Positions 55,181 through 63,639 of a stretch of 64,000 bases of DNA are shown here, in pieces. A model generated the notes under the pieces. That model saw nothing but the letters and a program-made list of their open reading frames with translations. It had not been told where the DNA came from and searched no databases. The position numbers were made by a program, and so were the translations under genes. Position 1 is the stretch's first letter. The number at the start of each line of letters is the position of its first letter. The stretch spans positions 1 to 64,000 of the forward strand of contig JAJFJT010000028.1 of assembly GCA_021773795.1 (NCBI GenBank), in the 5' to 3' direction. Source of the stretch: Gammaproteobacteria bacterium. Its GTDB lineage: Bacteria > Pseudomonadota > Gammaproteobacteria > HK1.

Positions 55181-55339
55181 GAGCCTGTCGGACTTAGGCG
55201 ATCGTAGCGAGGGGAAGCTATTTTGAGACAGATTTTTCGGTCATTTGAGGATAATAGTCAGTCTATTAGACGAAAAGGAGCGAGAAATATGGCCAAAATA
55301 GCTTTTCCACAGCAGAGCAGTCCTAAGTCCGACAAGCTC
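55181..55339. mobile_element. Element II, full copy (159-bp long hairpin)
   Basis: Terminal repeats GAGCCTGTCGGACTTAGG and CCTAAGTCCGACAAGCTC with inner matching arms (GGGGAAGCTATTTTGAGAC / GCCAAAATAGCTTTTCC) centred on AATAGTCAGTCTATT. It starts at the base after the second binding-protein stop codon. Same length and centre as 36775-36934. Non-coding. Confidence 0.82.
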
Positions 55340-55363
55340 ATAGCACTATGGAGTTAAGCGCCG

Positions 55364-57952
55364 ATGAATAATAACGACACCACACAGGCATCCCGTGAAG
55401 AACTGGAGGAAATGATTGCCCAGTCTGATACCGGTGCGCGTAGCCCGCTCGGGCTTGCCGGCAAGATCCTCATCGGCGTACCCCTGATCTGGTCGCTATT
55501 CCAGCTCTGGTACGCCTCGCCCCTGCCTTTTTTGTTGCATTTCGGCATACTCAATGATACCGAAGCGCGGGCCATTCACCTGGCCTTCGCAATCTTTCTG
55601 GCCTTTGCTGCCTACCCGGCGTTGAAGAGTTCTCCGCGCGACCACATCCCGATACAGGACTGGATCTTTGCCCTTGTGGGCGCCTTTGCCGCCGCCTATC
55701 TCTACACCGCTTATGAAGCCCTCGCCGAGCGTCCCGGCGCACCCATTACCTTCGACTTGATCGTGGCAGCGTGCGGCATGGTACTACTGCTGGAGGCAAC
55801 CCGGCGGGCGCTGGGGCCGCCACTGATGGTGGTCTGCGCGGTATTCCTGATCTACACCTTTTTTGGCGCCTACATGCCCGATGTAATCGCCCACAAAGGG
55901 GCCAGTCTCTCTAAGACCATGTCTCATCAGTGGCTTGGCACCGAAGGTGTCTTTGGCGTTGCCCTCGGCGTCTCCACCAGCTTCGTCTTTCTATTCGTGC
56001 TCTTTGGTTCGTTACTGGACAAGGCGGGTGCGGGCAATTATTTCATTAAAGTTGCCTTTTCGCTGCTCGGCCACATGCGCGGCGGCCCCGCCAAGGCGGC
56101 CGTGGTGTCCTCGGGTTTGAGCGGCCTCATCTCCGGCTCCTCCATTGCCAATGTGGTCACCACCGGCACTTTCACTATCCCGCTGATGAAACGGGTGGGC
56201 TTTCCCGGCACCAAGGCCGGCGCGGTAGAGGTAGCCGCCTCCACCAATGGCCAGCTCACTCCGCCCATCATGGGTGCTGCAGCCTTCCTGATGGTTGAAT
56301 ACGTGGGGGTCTCCTACGTTGAGGTCATTAAGGCGGCGATTCTGCCAGCACTCATTTCCTATATTGCGCTGGTCTACATCGTTCATCTGGAAGCCCTGAA
56401 GGCCAATATGCAGGGTCTGCCCAGGCGCCACGAACGCACCTTCGCTCAAAGCCTGTTTGCCTATAGCACCACCTTCATCGGCGTGGCGATCGTCACCGCC
56501 CTGGTCTACTACGGCATCGGCTGGGCCAAGGAAGCCTTTGGCGATGCAGCAATCTGGATCGTTGGCATCAGCGTGCTGGTCTCCTACGTGGGGCTGCTGT
56601 GGTACGCCGCACACTTTCCGGAACTGGAGATGGATGATCCCAATTCAGCGGTACTGGAACTGCCCGAGGTCGGACCCACGGTCAAATCCGGTCTGTATTT
56701 CCTGCTGCCGGTGGTGATCCTGGTGTGGTGCCTGACCGTGGAGCGCTTTTCCCCCGGACTCTCCGCTTTCTGGGCTACGGTCTTCATGATTTTTATTCTC
56801 CTGACCCACCGTCCCGTGCTTGCCCATTTTCGGGCTCAGGGCGGGGTATCCAATGCTGCCCGACAGGGTGGGCAGGATCTGTTTGACGGCCTGGTTGCCG
56901 GCGCACGCAATATGATTGGTATTGGTGTAGCCACGGCTGCCGCCGGCATCGTCGTGGGCACGGTCACCCTTACCGGTATCGGACTGGTGATGACCGAATT
57001 TGTCGAGTTCATCTCCGGCGGCAACATCATGCTGATGCTCGGCTTCACCGCCATCATCAGCCTGATCCTGGGCATGGGCTTGCCCACCACCGCTAACTAC
57101 ATCGTGGTGTCCACCCTGATGGCTCCGGTGATCGTTACCCTCGGAGCCCAAAGCGGGCTCATCGTTCCCCTGCTCGCGGTACATCTGTTCGTGTTCTATT
57201 TCGGTATCCTCGCCGACGATACACCGCCCGTAGGTCTGGCCGCTTTTGCCGCTGCCGCCATCGCCCAGAGTGATCCGATTCGCACCGGCATCCAGGGATT
57301 TACCTACGATATCCGTACCGCCATTCTACCTTTCCTGTTCATCTTCAATACCCAGTTACTACTCATGGGTATCGGCAGCTGGTTCGAGCTACTGGTTACC
57401 ATTGCCAGTGCGGTGACCGCCATGCTTATCTTCGCCGCTGCCACCCAGGGCTACTGGCTGGTGCGTAGCCGTTGGTGGGAAACCGCTGCCTTGCTGCTCA
57501 TCGCCTTCACCCTATTTCGACCCGGCTTCTGGTGGGACAAGGTGTACCCACCGATGGAATCGGTCGCGGCAACACAGATCGAGGAAGTCGCCGGGAAGCT
57601 GCCCGACGGGCTAGCGCTACGCATGGTGGCCGAAGGGGAGACCCTGGATGGTGACAAGGTTCGTAAAACGGTACTCCTCAGCCTGCAGCCAGGTACCGGC
57701 GGCAAAGAACGACTTGCCCAGGCCGGATTGGAAATGCGCACGGAAAATGGTCGGATGTTCGTAGATAACCTGGTGTTTGGCAGTGCCGCTGAAAAGGCCG
57801 GGCTCGACTTTGACTGGGAAATCCATAGTGTCGAGAAAAACGTAGATCGCCTACCTAAACAGCTGATGTTCATCCCCACCTTACTACTCCTTGCCGGCGT
57901 TGGTGCCATGCAACTCGGAAGACGTCGTAAACAGGCTGCTGTAAGCGCCTAG
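55364..57952 (+). CDS. Fused TRAP transporter permease (4TM/12TM) with DUF3394 tail
   Basis: An 862-residue inner-membrane protein joining the small (DctQ-like) and large (DctM-like) TRAP subunits, the usual form with TAXI binding proteins. About 16-18 membrane segments; SGLISGSSIANVVTTGTFTI and LGMGLPTTANYIVVSTLMAP mark the DctM fold. The last 130 residues form a DUF3394, PDZ-like domain (GSAAEKAGLDFDWEIHSVEK) ending in one more helix. It drives uptake with an ion gradient. ATG at 55364 with GGAG upstream. Confidence 0.95.
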   Translation: MNNNDTTQASREELEEMIAQSDTGARSPLGLAGKILIGVPLIWSLFQLWYASPLPFLLHFGILNDTEARAIHLAFAIFLAFAAYPALKSSPRDHIPIQDWIFALVGAFAAAYLYTAYEALAERPGAPITFDLIVAACGMVLLLEATRRALGPPLMVVCAVFLIYTFFGAYMPDVIAHKGASLSKTMSHQWLGTEGVFGVALGVSTSFVFLFVLFGSLLDKAGAGNYFIKVAFSLLGHMRGGPAKAAVVSSGLSGLISGSSIANVVTTGTFTIPLMKRVGFPGTKAGAVEVAASTNGQLTPPIMGAAAFLMVEYVGVSYVEVIKAAILPALISYIALVYIVHLEALKANMQGLPRRHERTFAQSLFAYSTTFIGVAIVTALVYYGIGWAKEAFGDAAIWIVGISVLVSYVGLLWYAAHFPELEMDDPNSAVLELPEVGPTVKSGLYFLLPVVILVWCLTVERFSPGLSAFWATVFMIFILLTHRPVLAHFRAQGGVSNAARQGGQDLFDGLVAGARNMIGIGVATAAAGIVVGTVTLTGIGLVMTEFVEFISGGNIMLMLGFTAIISLILGMGLPTTANYIVVSTLMAPVIVTLGAQSGLIVPLLAVHLFVFYFGILADDTPPVGLAAFAAAAIAQSDPIRTGIQGFTYDIRTAILPFLFIFNTQLLLMGIGSWFELLVTIASAVTAMLIFAAATQGYWLVRSRWWETAALLLIAFTLFRPGFWWDKVYPPMESVAATQIEEVAGKLPDGLALRMVAEGETLDGDKVRKTVLLSLQPGTGGKERLAQAGLEMRTENGRMFVDNLVFGSAAEKAGLDFDWEIHSVEKNVDRLPKQLMFIPTLLLLAGVGAMQLGRRRKQAAVSA

Positions 57953-57972
57953 CAGAAAAAAAGGAATACACC

Positions 57973-58428
57973 ATGTTCAAGAAAGTCCTCTATCCCATCG
58001 ACGTATCCGAAGGTGGCCTCTGCCGCGATGCCCTGGACGAGGTGGTGGAAGAAGTACACAAATGGGGTGCCACCCTCTATCTCATCTATGTGCTACCCGG
58101 GTTTAACATGCCGCTGGTGGCCAGCTTTTTTCCCAAGGATGCGGAAAAGAAAGCCCGTGCGACCGCCAAGACACAACTGGAAGCATATATACAGGAGCAT
58201 ATCCCCGAGGGACTGCCAGTGGAGCCAGTACTGCGTCAGGGCACAGCTTATGAAGAGATTCTGGCCGAATCCCGGAAGCAGGACATCGATCTCATTATCA
58301 TCCCTGGGCAGGATCACCCGTCTATGGAGAAGTGGCTGTTGGGAACGACCACCTCAAAAGTGGTTCGCCATGCCCGCTGCTCAGTGCTGGTACTGAGGCA
58401 CTGCGGAGAGCGCAACAAAGACACGTAG
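57973..58428 (+). CDS. Universal stress protein (UspA family)
   Basis: A 151-residue protein with an N-terminal LYPIDVSEGGLCRDAL strand-helix and a C-terminal IIPGQDHPSMEKWLLGTTTS then VVRHARCSVLVL, a modified G-x2-G-x9-G(T) nucleotide-binding loop (His replaces the second Gly). UspA genes are frequently attached to TRAP operons (TeaD-type regulators of TRAP activity); it starts 20 bp after the permease. A role in modulating transport is inferred. Confidence 0.92.
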   Translation: MFKKVLYPIDVSEGGLCRDALDEVVEEVHKWGATLYLIYVLPGFNMPLVASFFPKDAEKKARATAKTQLEAYIQEHIPEGLPVEPVLRQGTAYEEILAESRKQDIDLIIIPGQDHPSMEKWLLGTTTSKVVRHARCSVLVLRHCGERNKDT

Positions 58429-58502
58429 GGGGCAGCCCATGGCTGCCTTCCCGTCCGCCTGATAGCAATGGTTGCCGCAAGAACGCACGGCGAGAGCGGC
58501 TT

Positions 58503-58560
58503 TGGCCAGGAAGGGCCTTATATCGTGGAGCACAGGACGTGCGAGGGCATCCCGTGGCCG
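58503..58560 (+). repeat. REP-like unit (type III) after uspA
   Basis: TGGCCAGGAAGGGCCTTATA followed by TCGTGGAGCACAGGACGTGCGAGGGCATC. The inner GCAC...GTGC stem is kept, the outer is degraded. Confidence 0.7.
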
Positions 58561-58561
58561 C

Positions 58562-58603
58562 CTTCCGCATCCGGCTCCGCTACCCCCTCCGACATAACGG
58601 ACC
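58562..58603 (-). repeat. REP-like unit (type III), inverted partner
   Basis: On the minus strand: CAGGTCCGTTATGTCGGAGG and a GGTAGCGGAGCC arm. It forms a head-to-head pair with 58503-58560 and ends 8 bases before the aminotransferase ATG, removing any normal ribosome site. Confidence 0.6.
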
Positions 58604-58610
58604 TGTCGCC

Positions 58611-59939
58611 ATGAACCACCTCTTCCATCGCCACTGCCACTCTACCCTGCCCATCGCCACCGGCGGCGAAGGTCCCTACGTCTTCGACGAGACCGGAAAA
58701 CGCTACCTGGACGCCTGTGGTGGCGCCGCAGTCTGTTGCCTCGGCTACGGCCATCCCGCGGTGCGTGAGGCCATACATAAACAGACGGAAAAACTCGCCT
58801 ATATACATTCCTCCTTTTTCACCACGGAAGCAGCCGAAGCACTCGGGGATAAACTTGCTGCGGCGGCCCCACCGGGCATTGAACGCAGCTATCTCGTCAC
58901 CGGGGGCTCCGAGGCGGTGGAGGCCGCCCTCAAGCTGGCGCGTCAGTATTTCCTTGAACGCGGCGAACCCCAGCGACGCCACTTCATAGCCCGCCGCCAG
59001 AGCTATCACGGCAACACTCTGGGGGCACTGGCAGTCGGTGGCAATGCCTGGCGGCGCGAGGCCTTTCAACCGTTGTTGGTAGAAAGCCACCACATTGCGC
59101 CCTGCTACGCCTATCGTGACCAACACGCGGATGAAAACGAGACCGCCTATGGCCTGCGCGTAGCCAACGAACTGGAAGCCAAAATTGAAGCCCTTGGCGC
59201 CGAAACCGTCATCGGCTTTATCGCCGAACCCGTAGTGGGCGCCACCGCCGGTGCAGTGTCCCCCGTGCCCGGCTACTTCAAACGCATCCGCGAGATCTGC
59301 GATCGCCACGGTATCCTGCTGATACTGGACGAAGTGATGTGTGGCATGGGGCGTACCGGCAGCCTGTTCGCCTGCGAGCAGGAAGACATCGTTCCCGACC
59401 TCATAACGGTCGCCAAGGGTCTCGGTGCCGGCTATCAACCCATCGGCGCATTGTTGGCGAGCGATGAAATCTACCGTACCGTGCGCGACGGCAGTGGCTT
59501 CTTTCAGCATGGCCACACCTACATGGGCCACGCCACCGCCTGCGCCGCGTCGCTCGCAGTGCTGGAAACCATCGAGAAAGAAGGATTACTCGAGCAGGTC
59601 CGGTTGCATGGCCGACAACTCCGTGCAGCCCTGCATGACCGCTTCGACGCACACCCCCACATCGGTGATATTCGTGGCCGCGGGCTGTTTCTCGGCCTGG
59701 AACTGGTGGCCAATCGTGAAACCAAAACACCATTTGACCCCGCCCTCGGACTCCATCGGGCAGTAAAAAAAGAGGCCATGGCCCACGGACTCATGATCTA
59801 CCCCATGGGTGGCACTATCGATGGCCAACACGGTGACCATATCCTGTTGGCACCGCCCTTTATTATCGAGGAATCACATATAGGAGAAATGGTTGAAAAA
59901 CTGGCTGAGGCGGTTGATACGACCACTTTAGCTTATTAA
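58611..59939 (+). CDS. Class III (omega-type) PLP aminotransferase
   Basis: A 442-residue fold-type I enzyme. LDACGGAAVCCLGYGHPAV near residue 35, GGSEAVEAALKLARQY (PLP phosphate), the Asp in LLILDEVMCGMGRTG and the PLP Lys in ITVAKGLGAGYQPIGALL are present. Family members transaminate omega-amino acids, aspartate-like compounds or amines with pyruvate or 2-oxoglutarate; the substrate is not certain. ATG at 58611 has no good ribosome site because of the adjacent REP-like unit. It lies after the TAXI-permease-usp genes. Confidence 0.93.
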   Translation: MNHLFHRHCHSTLPIATGGEGPYVFDETGKRYLDACGGAAVCCLGYGHPAVREAIHKQTEKLAYIHSSFFTTEAAEALGDKLAAAAPPGIERSYLVTGGSEAVEAALKLARQYFLERGEPQRRHFIARRQSYHGNTLGALAVGGNAWRREAFQPLLVESHHIAPCYAYRDQHADENETAYGLRVANELEAKIEALGAETVIGFIAEPVVGATAGAVSPVPGYFKRIREICDRHGILLILDEVMCGMGRTGSLFACEQEDIVPDLITVAKGLGAGYQPIGALLASDEIYRTVRDGSGFFQHGHTYMGHATACAASLAVLETIEKEGLLEQVRLHGRQLRAALHDRFDAHPHIGDIRGRGLFLGLELVANRETKTPFDPALGLHRAVKKEAMAHGLMIYPMGGTIDGQHGDHILLAPPFIIEESHIGEMVEKLAEAVDTTTLAY

Positions 59940-60100
59940 ATCCCTCGGGCTTTTTTACAAATACAGCTATGGATGCTTCGCCCGTTTAACTCACCGCCTT
60001 TCGAGTCCTGGCACAGGGCCCCCAAAAAACCCCGGAAACAACCCCAGTGTTGCGCAAAAGCAACACTTCGCGCAGCCTGTCTCTTTTTTCGCACAAAATG

Positions 60101-60130
60101 TTGCAAACAGCGTATTGCCTCTGCCATACT
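60101..60130 (+). promoter_or_regulatory. Candidate promoter of porin 1
   Basis: TTGCAA, an 18-base spacer and CATACT, 111 bases before the ATG. Prediction by eye. Confidence 0.4.
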
Positions 60131-60166
60131 CCGTTCAGCTCTCTCTATTGTTGCGATGGAGAACAG

Positions 60167-60176
60167 CTTCGCGAAG
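60167..60176. promoter_or_regulatory. CTTCGCGAAG palindrome in the porin 1 leader
   Basis: A perfect 10-bp dyad 65 bases before the ATG. The same dyad lies 64 bases before the second porin at 63566-63575, while most of the sequence around it differs. Candidate operator or leader hairpin. Confidence 0.5.
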
Positions 60177-60241
60177 CACCCTCTTGGGCATCAACTGATA
60201 CTTGAGAGGAAACAATAAACTTTATACAGAGGTAGTTTCCA

Positions 60242-61294
60242 ATGAAGAAAAAGGCACTTGCTATTGCTATAGCCGCCGCCCTGACTGCGCCCATGGCGGC
60301 CCATGCCGTCAAGATGAAGGTCTCCGGCCAGATAAATAAGGCTCTGATGTATGCCGATGACGGCACCTTCTCCCAAACCCAGATCGTTGATAACGACAAC
60401 TCCTCCACCCGCATCCGCTTCACCGGCAGCGAGGACATGGGCAACGGCATCACTGCCGGCTTCGCCCTTGAGGTTCAGGAACAGTCCAACCCGTCCAACG
60501 ACGTCACCATGAAGCAGACTGGTGATATCGGTGATAACGGCGACGGCACTGTCCCGTTCTTTGAGCGTCGCGCCGCTGTGTACTTCAAGGGTGGCTTCGG
60601 TCGCGTCCTGCTGGGTCAGTACCAGGTAGCCGCTGATGGCGCCGTGGAAAAAGATCTCTCCGGCACCTCCCTGGCTGACTACGGCAGCCGTCAGGCCGTT
60701 GGTGGTGATATCGCCTATCGTGTCGGCGCTGCCGGCATCGGTGACATCGAAGCCAACTACAACAACTTCGATGGCCTTAGCCGTCGCGACGTCCTGCGCT
60801 ACGATACACCCAAGATTGGCCCCGGAATTGTTGGTGCGGTTTCTGGTGGTGCTGACTTCTGGGACGCCGCTGTGCACGTTAAAACCTCCTTCGCTGGTGG
60901 CAAATTTGCAGCCGGTGCTGCCTATACCAGCCAGCCCGCGCGCGACACCACGGGCCTGTCTGCTTCCTTCCTCTTCTCCCAGGGCACCAGCATCACCGCC
61001 CATTGGGCCGAGCAGGATAATGATGGTGTAGGCTCACGTGACCCGGACGTCTATGGCATCAAGCTTGGCCACAAGTTTGGTAAAAACGCCGTCTCCGTCA
61101 GCTACTCCGAGGCATCTAATGTCGCGGCAGCGGGTCGGGACGCCGAGGTCATCAGCCTGGCTTGGGTGCACAAGCTGAAGAAGCCCAAGGTTGAGCTCTA
61201 TGCCCTGTATCGTAACTGGGAACTCAATGGTGCCGGTACTGCCGGTGCTGATGAAATCGACATCGTCATGGTCGGTTCCCGGATCAAGTTCTAA
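60242..61294 (+). CDS. General porin 1 (Gram-negative trimeric porin)
   Basis: A 350-residue outer-membrane beta-barrel. Signal peptide KKKALAIAIAAALTAPMAAHA, cleaved before VKMKVSGQINKALMYADDG, the first barrel strand. GGFGRVLLGQYQVAADGAVE matches the family loop, and the terminal aromatic is Phe (MVGSRIKF), the BAM signal. About 16 strands, allowing passive entry of small solutes. Nearly identical in its start to the porin at 63640. Confidence 0.94.
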   Translation: MKKKALAIAIAAALTAPMAAHAVKMKVSGQINKALMYADDGTFSQTQIVDNDNSSTRIRFTGSEDMGNGITAGFALEVQEQSNPSNDVTMKQTGDIGDNGDGTVPFFERRAAVYFKGGFGRVLLGQYQVAADGAVEKDLSGTSLADYGSRQAVGGDIAYRVGAAGIGDIEANYNNFDGLSRRDVLRYDTPKIGPGIVGAVSGGADFWDAAVHVKTSFAGGKFAAGAAYTSQPARDTTGLSASFLFSQGTSITAHWAEQDNDGVGSRDPDVYGIKLGHKFGKNAVSVSYSEASNVAAAGRDAEVISLAWVHKLKKPKVELYALYRNWELNGAGTAGADEIDIVMVGSRIKF

Positions 61295-61313
61295 GCAAAC
61301 TTAGAACCTGTTC

Positions 61314-61352
61314 TAAAAAAGCCGCTGCCCCACAAGGGCAGCGGCTTTTTTT
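61314..61352. terminator. Bidirectional rho-independent terminator
   Basis: An 11-bp GC-rich stem GCCGCTGCCC/GGGCAGCGGC with a short loop, A6 on the left and T7 on the right, so it ends transcription of porin 1 (plus) and of the convergent methyltransferase gene (minus). Confidence 0.92.
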
Positions 61353-61385
61353 ATGCACAGTCGGTACCCGCCGAAATGCACTCCA

Positions 61386-63404
61386 CTATGCCCCGGGCTT
61401 GTGACACCAGAACATATAGCCCTCGGGTGGATTTTCCTGCCCAGCCTCCAATACTTCCCAGTTACCGAGATTACTCATTCCCAACTGACCCGGAAAGGCC
61501 TGGCGGTAGGCCTCTGCCATACCCGTTCCCTCCAAATTCTCAAAACCGATAAACTCAAGCCCAACTGCATCGAGTTCAACCTTCAGCCGCTTTGGCGTAT
61601 AGCAAACCTCCTGAACGTGAAAGAGTAAATCACGACACATACTGGTGGAAAAAAAATCGACCCGCTTCATGAAACCGGAGAAGCCCGGTGCTTGCGGCTC
61701 GGCTATCAAACGGCGACGGAAATCCACAATATCCTGACGCGTGGAACCTATACCTTCCCGTGCAATGATCTCGCGGCATTTCATCACACCCCGCCGCCCA
61801 CGTTCGGCATAGAGTCCTGCCTTAAAAACCCCACCCTCACGCAACAATCCACTTAGTACCCGCCAACCATCCAACGGTCGGTACATATGATGCAGTACAC
61901 CGATCGACTGGATCATGTCGAAAGTCCCATCAAGCAGACCCGCATCAAGGATATCGGCATGCTGGAAGTGAATATTAGCGATACCCAGCTTTTTCGCCAT
62001 CCGCACCGCATAGCAAAGCGAGGCTCGGGAAAGATCGATGGCAGTGATGTAAGCCCGGGGAAATTCAAGTGCCACCGCGGCCGCATGTTGCCCTGTTCCA
62101 CACCCCGCAATAAGGATTTTCATGTCATCTTTCAAAAAGGACGGTGGAGAAATATCCGGAAACATCTCAGCCAGCCACGGACCCGGCTGGCGCTCGATCT
62201 GCCGCGGCAAGTGGAGCCAACGCGGATAGGGATTCTCTTCATATTGCTTCTGTACAGCCCGCGATGTGTTATCAACAATTGGCTTCAAAGTTGTGATTTC
62301 CTTATCTACCGCCTTCTCCTCCCTTGCATCGCGAAGCACCAACTGGACAAGGTCTATGAGATTGGAGCCCAATTCCTCATCGCTAAAACCCTCGAGTACA
62401 CGACCTCCTTGCAGGAGGCTAAAAGGCTCGTACATAGCGAAACACAGTAATGCATCCTCCGTTTCGTCTTCGATTAGCAATTCGTTTTCCAGGAGTCTTG
62501 CCTCAATCCATAGCCTCAGACTCTCAACTTTCTTCCTTTCCCCCTCGCTGGCATAAAAAACAAACTCATTGATATAAGCCTGTCGCGCCAGCAGCATCGC
62601 CATTTTTTTACTGTTTTTCCTTTCATCACCCCACTCACTGAGTAACAACAATTTTCTTAATCGGGTGAATTCCGCCTCCAGTTCCAGGTCAATGTTGACG
62701 CACCGGGTGAGATAGCGGAGCAGCAAGGGATCATCGGGATCGGGCAACTGATCCCCCTCCGGGCCGCCTTGCCCAAATCCATACTTCAATTTCAACTGGG
62801 CGGCCGTGGCTGGTGCCAGATTGGGGTGGTAGCTATGGGGGGAATCAAAAGCACCCACCAGAGCCTCCGCAATTTCTGGCTCAAACTCCGGTGTTTGTAT
62901 CCGGCCGAGCAATTGAATCCATCCATGCTGCGCACCCACATGCTCCGGATCAAATTCCACGGCCTTTGCAAATGCAGCCAACGCTTTTCCAAATTCACCA
63001 TATCGCCGATAAATAAACCCCAGATTGGCGTACGCCACCGCCGATCGCGGCTGCAAGCTGATAATTTTTTGGTAGGTCGTTATTTCTCTTTTGGTTTGTC
63101 CCAGGCGGGCATATGTCATTGCCAGGTCAAATAGATAGGCCGTATTGCCACTATCATTTTCAACCGCTACTTCCAGATGGAATTGAGCACGTCCCAGATC
63201 GCCCAACCGGAAGGCAACGCTTGCAGCCAACTGGTGCGCAGCTGCGTCATCAGGAGATTGCTCCAGTACACCTGCTACCAGCCGAGAGGCACTATGAAAG
63301 TCTGCATCTTCAATGCAGCCCTTTGCCGCCTGCAGGTCAGCTCTTAACTGCTTTCTCAAACGAGCACGTTGCTTGCGGTACTGGCGTGGGCTTTTCTTTT
63401 CCAA
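61386..63404 (-). CDS. TPR-repeat SAM-dependent methyltransferase
   Basis: A 672-residue soluble protein. After a very basic start (RQYRKQRARLRKQLR) come about four TPR units (residues 30-180), a middle region of unknown type (about 200-390) and a class I methyltransferase: ILIAGCGTGQHAAAVALEFP (SAM motif I), AIDLSRASLCYAV, and FDMIQSIGVLHHM near 500. The substrate is not evident; related TPR-methyltransferases may act on proteins. The start is TTG at 63404 with AAGGAG 7 bases upstream. It lies reversed between the two porins. Confidence 0.88.
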   Translation of the reverse strand: MEKKSPRQYRKQRARLRKQLRADLQAAKGCIEDADFHSASRLVAGVLEQSPDDAAAHQLAASVAFRLGDLGRAQFHLEVAVENDSGNTAYLFDLAMTYARLGQTKREITTYQKIISLQPRSAVAYANLGFIYRRYGEFGKALAAFAKAVEFDPEHVGAQHGWIQLLGRIQTPEFEPEIAEALVGAFDSPHSYHPNLAPATAAQLKLKYGFGQGGPEGDQLPDPDDPLLLRYLTRCVNIDLELEAEFTRLRKLLLLSEWGDERKNSKKMAMLLARQAYINEFVFYASEGERKKVESLRLWIEARLLENELLIEDETEDALLCFAMYEPFSLLQGGRVLEGFSDEELGSNLIDLVQLVLRDAREEKAVDKEITTLKPIVDNTSRAVQKQYEENPYPRWLHLPRQIERQPGPWLAEMFPDISPPSFLKDDMKILIAGCGTGQHAAAVALEFPRAYITAIDLSRASLCYAVRMAKKLGIANIHFQHADILDAGLLDGTFDMIQSIGVLHHMYRPLDGWRVLSGLLREGGVFKAGLYAERGRRGVMKCREIIAREGIGSTRQDIVDFRRRLIAEPQAPGFSGFMKRVDFFSTSMCRDLLFHVQEVCYTPKRLKVELDAVGLEFIGFENLEGTGMAEAYRQAFPGQLGMSNLGNWEVLEAGQENPPEGYMFWCHKPGA

Positions 63405-63508
63405 GGGAACTCCTTAAAATTAGTCTTTATAATCATTGCCTTATATGACTAGTGTTGTAATTAGACAACACTTTTATATGGGCCGTTGGTTTTATTACAC
63501 AATCGGGA

Positions 63509-63538
63509 TTGATAAGCACTGCTTAATACCCATATAAT
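63509..63538 (+). promoter_or_regulatory. Candidate promoter of porin 2
   Basis: TTGATA, an 18-base spacer and a perfect TATAAT, ending 101 bases before the ATG. The best sigma-70 match I saw in the window. Confidence 0.6.
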
Positions 63539-63565
63539 TGCTGTGGACATTCGCTCTGTGAGTGG

Positions 63566-63575
63566 CTTCGCGAAG
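63566..63575. promoter_or_regulatory. CTTCGCGAAG palindrome in the porin 2 leader
   Basis: Same dyad and nearly the same distance to the start codon (64 bases) as at 60167-60176. Confidence 0.5.
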
Positions 63576-63639
63576 TGTCTCCTAGCAACGATTTTTGGGG
63601 TACGTAGTACGTTCTTATAATATTAAGGGGTAGTTTCCA

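Larger units (their letters stand above)
59940..60241. other. 302-bp leader region of porin 1
   Basis: Holds a hairpin AGTGTTGC/GCAACACT at 60046-60067 followed 16 bases later by TCTTTTTTC (possibly the aminotransferase terminator), the candidate promoter at 60101-60130 and the CTTCGCGAAG palindrome at 60167-60176. Confidence 0.55.

Noticed and set aside
62322-62345. ATCGCGAAGCACC inside the TPR methyltransferase as a REP unit
   Set aside because: Only the core 12 bases match, with no stem partner or flanking consensus; it codes for an ordinary helix.
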